From: Eggerthellaceae bacterium
Lineage (GTDB): Bacteria; Actinomycetota; Coriobacteriia; Coriobacteriales; Eggerthellaceae
NCBI GenBank assembly: GCA_900753095.1
Contig: CAADXT010000087.1
Location: forward strand, 1 to 35,089
Length of the DNA stretch: 35,089 bases
Reading direction: 5' to 3'
Part shown: positions 30,605-35,089 of the stretch, piece after piece
How positions within the stretch are numbered: the first letter of the stretch is position 1
Layout of the letters: each line of letters opens with the position of its first letter
Position numbers and translations under genes: made by a program
The notes under the pieces: model-generated
The model's database searches: none
Seen by the model: only the letters and a program-made list of their open reading frames with translations
Told to the model about the DNA's origin: nothing

Positions 30605-32808
30605 GCAAGAAAAAGGAACCCTCGAAGAAGCGATTGAGCCCCGCGTACCTCGAGCACGTGAAAATGACGAGCTTCGGCAAGTTCTCCAACACGATTGTGG
30701 GCCCCTTAACTCCGGGTCTGAACGTGGTGTATGGCCCAAATGAAGCAGGCAAAACGACGCTCAACGAGTTGATTAAGGGCGTTTTGTTCGGTTGGCCAAG
30801 CTCGAGGGGGCAAGGCAACCCGTATCGTCCCGAATCGTCCGAACGTGTTGGCAGTTTGTTCTTTCGTGATTCCCGCACCGATGAGGTGGTTGAGGTGAAG
30901 CGCGCGAAGAACAGCGAGGGGGTTTCCGACCCCGCAGGCCTGTTGTCCGACATCGATAAGGAGACGTACGGAACCATATTCGCGCTGACAAGCGATGAGC
31001 TCTTGCGCCTTGACCGTCACAGTGAGGTGACGGCGCATCTGCTCACGGCAGGTTCGGGAACAGGGTCTTCTCCTGCACACGCCCTTGATGAGGTGAGCGA
31101 GCGAATCAAGAGCGAGCTTTCCCGTTCCGCCAAGAACCCCGATTCGATTCCCAACTTGCGGGAAGAGCGCCAGCGCTTGCGGGCCTTGGTGCACCAAGGC
31201 AGGGAAGAGGCCGACGCCCTTCGTGCCCAGGAGAAGGAGCTTGCCGCGCTTGCTGAGCGGAGGGAGCTACTTTCGCGCACCCAGCAGCAATTGAACAGCG
31301 AGATCGAGAAGCTCAAAACCGCCAACGTGCGGGTTGGAGAGCTTGACCGGTCGATTGCGGAGGCGAGGGACTCTCTCCAAGAAGCCCTTAAGGCGGAAGG
31401 CGAGGCTTCGAGCCAGGCCGAAGCGGTGCCTCCTGAGCTTGCCGAGTTGGTTTCCCTGAGCAAGCCCGAGGAGTACCAGCTTCTTGACGCGCTCGATGAT
31501 TTCGAGGAACGGCGCGCCAAGCTGGAGCGTTCGCTTGATGCTGCCAAGATGGATGCCGTGCGCTCTGAGTCGGACTATGAGGTGTTCGCGGATCAGGCAA
31601 AAACCGGCGGCCGGAAAAGCCGCTTCGCCTTTCAGCGCAACGTGAAAATAGGGTTTGCGCTGATCGTGACCTTGGCCATGGCCCTTGCCGGCTCGTTTGT
31701 CTTGTACCGCGCTCCCGACCATGGCGGACTCTCGTATTTGGTTGCCGGCGTTGCCTTGGTGGTGTTTTCCCTGGTTATCGCTGCGGCGGGCATCGCTATG
31801 GCCTTGAAGCCCGCTCCCGGAGAAGATGAGCTGGACGAAGAGCTGCGGAAGCGGAAATGGGTGCAGCAGCAGGATGCTAAAACAGTGGAGGCATGCCAGC
31901 GTGCTCTTCAGGACTTCGACAGCCAGGTAACGGGACACCTTGCCGCAAATGGGTTGAAGGCTGCCTCGGGCTCTCTTCGCCGCGCGCGCCGCATAATGGG
32001 GCAGCTTGCCGATTTTCGCGCATCACAGGCAACGGAAAGCCAAAACCATCAAGCCCGCACCTTGCAGTGCGCAAGCCTTCGCAAGGAACTGGCGGAGTGC
32101 AAGAACCAGCGCCTTGCGCTTTGCCGTGAGCTGGGATTTTCCGACAGGGCGGCGGCGGAGGAGTTCGCCCAAGCCGTTGAGCGCAAAGAGGAGGAACGCG
32201 CCCGGACCTCAGCTCTGGCAGCTTCTGCCGAACGCCAGTACGGCGAGATCTCGGAGCGTTTGGCTGCTGCTCGAAGCTCAACCGATTTCGATGCGGCCAA
32301 GTTCGAATGCGAGCAGGTCGAGGCGCGCCTACGGGAAACCTATCGACGCCTTTCCGTGCTGTTCATTGCCAAGCGTTCTCTGGAATCGGCAATCGCGGAA
32401 TGGGAGCGCAAGAGCCAGCCTGAGGTGTATCGGGTTGCCTCGCGCTTGCTCAGCGGCATGACCGGCGGGGCTTGGCAGCAGGTGCGATTGAACGCGCAGG
32501 GAGAACTCGAGGTACTCGATGCTGTGGGCGCATCCCGTACTCCCAACCTCCTTTCGCTGGGAACGCGCCAGCAGCTGTATTTGAGCTTGCGTATCGCGCT
32601 GCTCCTTACCGCAACGAATGTGGGGCGTGCTCTGCCGGTGCTCTGCGACGACATTCTGGTCAATTTCGACGACGAACGGCGTGCCCAGGCGGCTACCGCT
32701 TTGGCCGAGCTGGCTCAGCACCGCCAGGTTATCCTGTTCACCTGCCATTCGGACGTTGCAGCCTTGATGGGAACTGTCGATCCGCGAAGTAATTTGATTC
32801 AACTGTAG
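30601..32808 (+). CDS. YhaN-like AAA/SMC-type ATPase
   Basis: A 735-residue Rad50/SMC-like ATPase. The N-terminal Walker A is GPNEAGKT (45-52), with FGKFSNTIVGPLTPGLNVVYGPNEAGKTTL typical of YhaN. A coiled coil (about 150-330) follows, then two hydrophobic segments (about 349-367 and 380-402), and a second coiled coil (about 415-600). The signature-like LSLGTRQQLYLSLRIALLL and Walker B LPVLCDDILVNFDDERR lie near the C-terminus. The central hydrophobic pair is characteristic of YhaN and suggests membrane association. Bacillus YhaN is about 960 residues, so the coils are shortened here. It is coupled to the phosphoesterase by ATGA overlap. Confidence 0.87.
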   Translation: MSKKKEPSKKRLSPAYLEHVKMTSFGKFSNTIVGPLTPGLNVVYGPNEAGKTTLNELIKGVLFGWPSSRGQGNPYRPESSERVGSLFFRDSRTDEVVEVKRAKNSEGVSDPAGLLSDIDKETYGTIFALTSDELLRLDRHSEVTAHLLTAGSGTGSSPAHALDEVSERIKSELSRSAKNPDSIPNLREERQRLRALVHQGREEADALRAQEKELAALAERRELLSRTQQQLNSEIEKLKTANVRVGELDRSIAEARDSLQEALKAEGEASSQAEAVPPELAELVSLSKPEEYQLLDALDDFEERRAKLERSLDAAKMDAVRSESDYEVFADQAKTGGRKSRFAFQRNVKIGFALIVTLAMALAGSFVLYRAPDHGGLSYLVAGVALVVFSLVIAAAGIAMALKPAPGEDELDEELRKRKWVQQQDAKTVEACQRALQDFDSQVTGHLAANGLKAASGSLRRARRIMGQLADFRASQATESQNHQARTLQCASLRKELAECKNQRLALCRELGFSDRAAAEEFAQAVERKEEERARTSALAASAERQYGEISERLAAARSSTDFDAAKFECEQVEARLRETYRRLSVLFIAKRSLESAIAEWERKSQPEVYRVASRLLSGMTGGAWQQVRLNAQGELEVLDAVGASRTPNLLSLGTRQQLYLSLRIALLLTATNVGRALPVLCDDILVNFDDERRAQAATALAELAQHRQVILFTCHSDVAALMGTVDPRSNLIQL

Positions 32809-32890
32809 TATGATTTTGATTGCTAGGGCTTCTTGCGCTTTTTTGCCGCAGAGGATCTGGCTAATTATCGAAACATCGAAAGGACCTTTC

Positions 32891-34186
32891 ATGCCAAGCA
32901 CGGTTCTCCTTGGCGCTCAGTGGGGCGACGAGGGCAAAGGCAAGATCACTGACCTTATCTCGAGCGACTACGATTACGTCGTTCGCTATCAGGGCGGAAA
33001 CAACGCAGGCCACACGGTTATCCACGGCGATACCAAGCTTGCGCTTCACCTGATTCCCTCCGGCGTTATGTACGATCACATCACGCCCGTTATCGGCAAC
33101 GGCTGCGTTATCGACCCGAAGGTCCTCGTCGAGGAAATGAACATGCTGGAAGGCGAAGGCTTCTCGTGCGAGCGCCTGCGCATTTCCTGCGATGCTCACA
33201 TCATCATGCCGTACCACATCGACCTTGACGGCGCATCCGAGCGTCACCTGGGCAAGCACAAGATCGGCACCACCAAGCGCGGCATCGGCCCTGCTTACGA
33301 AGACAAGATCTCCCGTTGCGGCATCCGCGTGCAGGACTTGCTCGACGAGAAGATTTTCCGCGAGAAGGTCGAAGCAGCACTGTTCCTGAAGAACCAGGTT
33401 CTTACCAAGATCTACGGCCTTGAGCCTTACACGGTTGATCAGATCTGTGAAATGTACCTGCCTTACGCTGATGTAATGCGCGCTCACATGGCTGAAACCA
33501 CGCAGCTTCTGAACGCAGAGCTTCGTGCTGGCAAGAACGTGCTGTTCGAAGGCGCTCAGGGCACCATGCTCGACGTTGACCATGGCACCTACCCGTTCGT
33601 AACGTCCTCTTCCTGCTGCGCAGGTGGCGCGCCCACCGGTTCCGGCGTGGGCCCCAAGGCAATCGACAAGGTTCTGGGCATCGCCAAGGCTTACATCACG
33701 CGCGTTGGCTCTGGTCCGTTCCCCACGGAGCTTCACGACGAAACCGGCGAGCTCTTGTGCAAGGTTGGCGGCGAGTACGGCGTAACCACCGGCCGTAAGC
33801 GTCGTTGCGGTTGGTTCGATGCCGTTCAGGCTCGTTATGCGGTTGAGGTTAACTCCATGACCGATATGGCCCTTACCAAGCTCGACGTTCTTTCGAGCGT
33901 CCCCCGCATCAAGGTTTGCGTTGCCTACGAGGCAGACGGCCAGCGCTACGACTACTTCCCCATGCAGCATTCGGTTATCTACCCGAAGAACGTAACTCCT
34001 ATTTACGAAGAGCTTCCTGGCTGGGAAGGCGTGGACATCTCCGATTGCAAGAAGTTCGAGGATCTGCCCGCAAACGCCCAGAGCTACGTTAAGTACCTTG
34101 AAGAGGTTTCCGGCGTTAAGGCTTCCATCATCGCGGTTGGCCCTGATCGCAACCAGACCATCTTCAACGGTTGGGAGAGCCGCTAA
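32891..34186 (+). CDS. purA: Adenylosuccinate synthetase
   Basis: Catalyses the GTP-dependent condensation of IMP and aspartate to adenylosuccinate, the first committed step to AMP. The 431 residues include GDEGKGK (12-18), the GTP/IMP loop, GGNNAGHT, and TTKRGIGPAYEDKISR. EGAQGTMLDVDHGTYPFVTSS, GVTTGRKRRCGWFDAV and NSMTDMALTKLDVL are also present. ATG 32891 follows AAAGGA; the open frame extends upstream to 32810 without signals. It has its own 82-nt gap from the YhaN gene and a terminator, and lies beside purD. Confidence 0.98.
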   Translation: MPSTVLLGAQWGDEGKGKITDLISSDYDYVVRYQGGNNAGHTVIHGDTKLALHLIPSGVMYDHITPVIGNGCVIDPKVLVEEMNMLEGEGFSCERLRISCDAHIIMPYHIDLDGASERHLGKHKIGTTKRGIGPAYEDKISRCGIRVQDLLDEKIFREKVEAALFLKNQVLTKIYGLEPYTVDQICEMYLPYADVMRAHMAETTQLLNAELRAGKNVLFEGAQGTMLDVDHGTYPFVTSSSCCAGGAPTGSGVGPKAIDKVLGIAKAYITRVGSGPFPTELHDETGELLCKVGGEYGVTTGRKRRCGWFDAVQARYAVEVNSMTDMALTKLDVLSSVPRIKVCVAYEADGQRYDYFPMQHSVIYPKNVTPIYEELPGWEGVDISDCKKFEDLPANAQSYVKYLEEVSGVKASIIAVGPDRNQTIFNGWESR

Positions 34187-34219
34187 TCGTATGGGATTCA
34201 CCCAGTAAAGGTTAATTGC

Positions 34220-34259
34220 AAAGCACCTTCGCAGAGCAAGCTGCGGGGGTGCTTTTTGG
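34220..34259 (+). terminator. Terminator between purA and purD
   Basis: AAAGCACCTTCGCAG (34220-34234) pairs over 15 bp with CTGCGGGGGTGCTTT (34241-34255), with two G-U pairs, followed by a short T-run. The purD start is 25 bp later, so partial read-through may link the genes. Confidence 0.85.
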
Positions 34260-34283
34260 CATCAGACTAGAAAGGTTCGAACC

Positions 34284-35089
34284 ATGAACATCCTGGTTCT
34301 TGGCGGCGGCGGCCGCGAGCATGCTATTTCGTGGGCGTTGGCGAAGTCGCCGCGCTGCACCGAGCTCTACGTTGCCCCAGGCAACGGCGGTACGGCAGGC
34401 ATCGCCCACAATGTGAAGGATCTTAATGCCGAGGATGCCCAGGCTGTGCTCGCCTTCGCGCAGGAGCATGGCATCGAGCTGGTGGTAATCGGCCCCGAGG
34501 CTCCGCTTGTGGCGGGCGTTGCCGATGTGCTTCGCGAGGCAGGCATCCCCGTATTCGGCCCCGATGCCGAGGGCGCTCAGCTTGAAGGCTCCAAAACCTA
34601 TTCCAAGCGTTTTATGGATGCAAATGGCATCCCCACGGCTCGCTACCAGAGTTTTACCGATGCCCCCGCTGCGCGCGCCTACTGTGAAGAGCTCGGCGCC
34701 CCGCTGGTTGTGAAGGCTGATGGCCTTGCGGCTGGCAAGGGCGTTGTTGTGGCCGAGACGCTCGAGTCTGCGCTTGAGGCGGTAGATGCCTGCTTCGACG
34801 GCAGCTTCGGCGCTGCCGGCCAAACAGTGGTTGTGGAAGAGATGCTTACCGGCCCTGAGTGCTCGCTTTTGGCCTTCGTTTCCAACGGCAAGGCATTCTG
34901 CATGGCCCCTGCGCAGGACCATAAGCGCGCCTACGACGGCGACCTTGGCCCCAACACGGGCGGCATGGGCGTGTACTCTCCGGTGCCCATCGTTACCGAA
35001 GAGGAAATGGCCACGATGGTCTCCATCATGGAAACGTCTGCTGCGGCTACGGCGAAAGACCCGTTCAAGCACGATTACCGCGGCTGCCT
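34284..35089 (+). CDS. purD: Phosphoribosylamine--glycine ligase, truncated by window edge
   Basis: Second enzyme of de novo purine synthesis, an ATP-grasp ligase that joins glycine to phosphoribosylamine. Only 268 codons are present, against about 420 in the full enzyme. The N-terminal MNILVLGGGGREHAISWAL and VIGPEAPLVAGVADVLR are diagnostic. LEGSKTYSKRFMDANGIPTA and VVKADGLAAGKGVVVAETLE cover the ATP-binding region, and the signature PAQDHKRAYDGDLGPNTGGMG is present. ATG 34284 follows GAAAGG. It continues beyond the right edge. Confidence 0.97.
   Translation, partial: MNILVLGGGGREHAISWALAKSPRCTELYVAPGNGGTAGIAHNVKDLNAEDAQAVLAFAQEHGIELVVIGPEAPLVAGVADVLREAGIPVFGPDAEGAQLEGSKTYSKRFMDANGIPTARYQSFTDAPAARAYCEELGAPLVVKADGLAAGKGVVVAETLESALEAVDACFDGSFGAAGQTVVVEEMLTGPECSLLAFVSNGKAFCMAPAQDHKRAYDGDLGPNTGGMGVYSPVPIVTEEEMATMVSIMETSAAATAKDPFKHDYRGC

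Noticed and set aside
32861..34201. 446-codon antisense frame over purA
   Set aside because: Covers the whole of purA in reverse, with no signals; a codon-bias shadow.

Overview
This window is the replication-origin region of a bacterial chromosome. Moderately high GC content, the order dnaA-dnaN-recF-dciA-gyrB-gyrA-tRNA-Ile-tRNA-Ala, and the proximity of rpsF-ssb-rpsR-rplI-dnaB point to an actinobacterial lineage. My best inference is class Coriobacteriia (Eggerthella/Slackia/Adlercreutzia relatives). That placement rests on gene order and protein style, not on a database search.

Layout. A minus-strand ddl fragment (1-609) is divergent from rlmN (747-1793). Next come minus-strand parB-parA with a perfect parS palindrome upstream (4304-4335). 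The minus-strand operon rpmH-rnpA-yidD-yidC-jag-rsmG (7654 down to 4791) has a near-consensus promoter at 7688-7715. A minus-strand PEBP/YbhB-like gene abuts the first cluster of DnaA boxes (8296-8764). The plus strand then carries an unusual GHKL-ATPase/winged-helix protein with a long Gln/Ala/Pro-rich N-terminus, dnaA, and a second DnaA-box cluster with an AT-rich unwinding element (11882-12085). After that come dnaN, recF, a DciA-like gene, gyrB and gyrA.

Downstream are tRNA-Ile(GAU) and tRNA-Ala(UGC), typA/bipA, a parvulin-type foldase lipoprotein, a solitary ABC ATPase, and two tRNA-Ser genes (GGA and CGA). A structured non-coding stretch and an unrecognised acidic protein follow. Then come rpsF-ssb-rpsR-rplI, dnaB, a YhaO/YhaN (SbcD/SMC-like) pair, purA and the start of purD.

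How the genes work together. The core encodes origin recognition (DnaA), helicase and its putative loader (DnaB, DciA), clamp (DnaN), single-strand protection (SSB, RecF), supercoiling (GyrAB) and origin segregation (ParAB with about five parS or parS-like 16-mers across 25.5 kb). The least familiar element is the GHKL/wHTH gene. It lies between the two DnaA-box clusters, directly upstream of dnaA, behind a promoter whose spacer holds a DnaA box and a terminator-like hairpin in the leader. This could be an origin-linked regulatory circuit and is the best candidate for something undescribed. I see no IS element, prophage, CRISPR array or rRNA gene.
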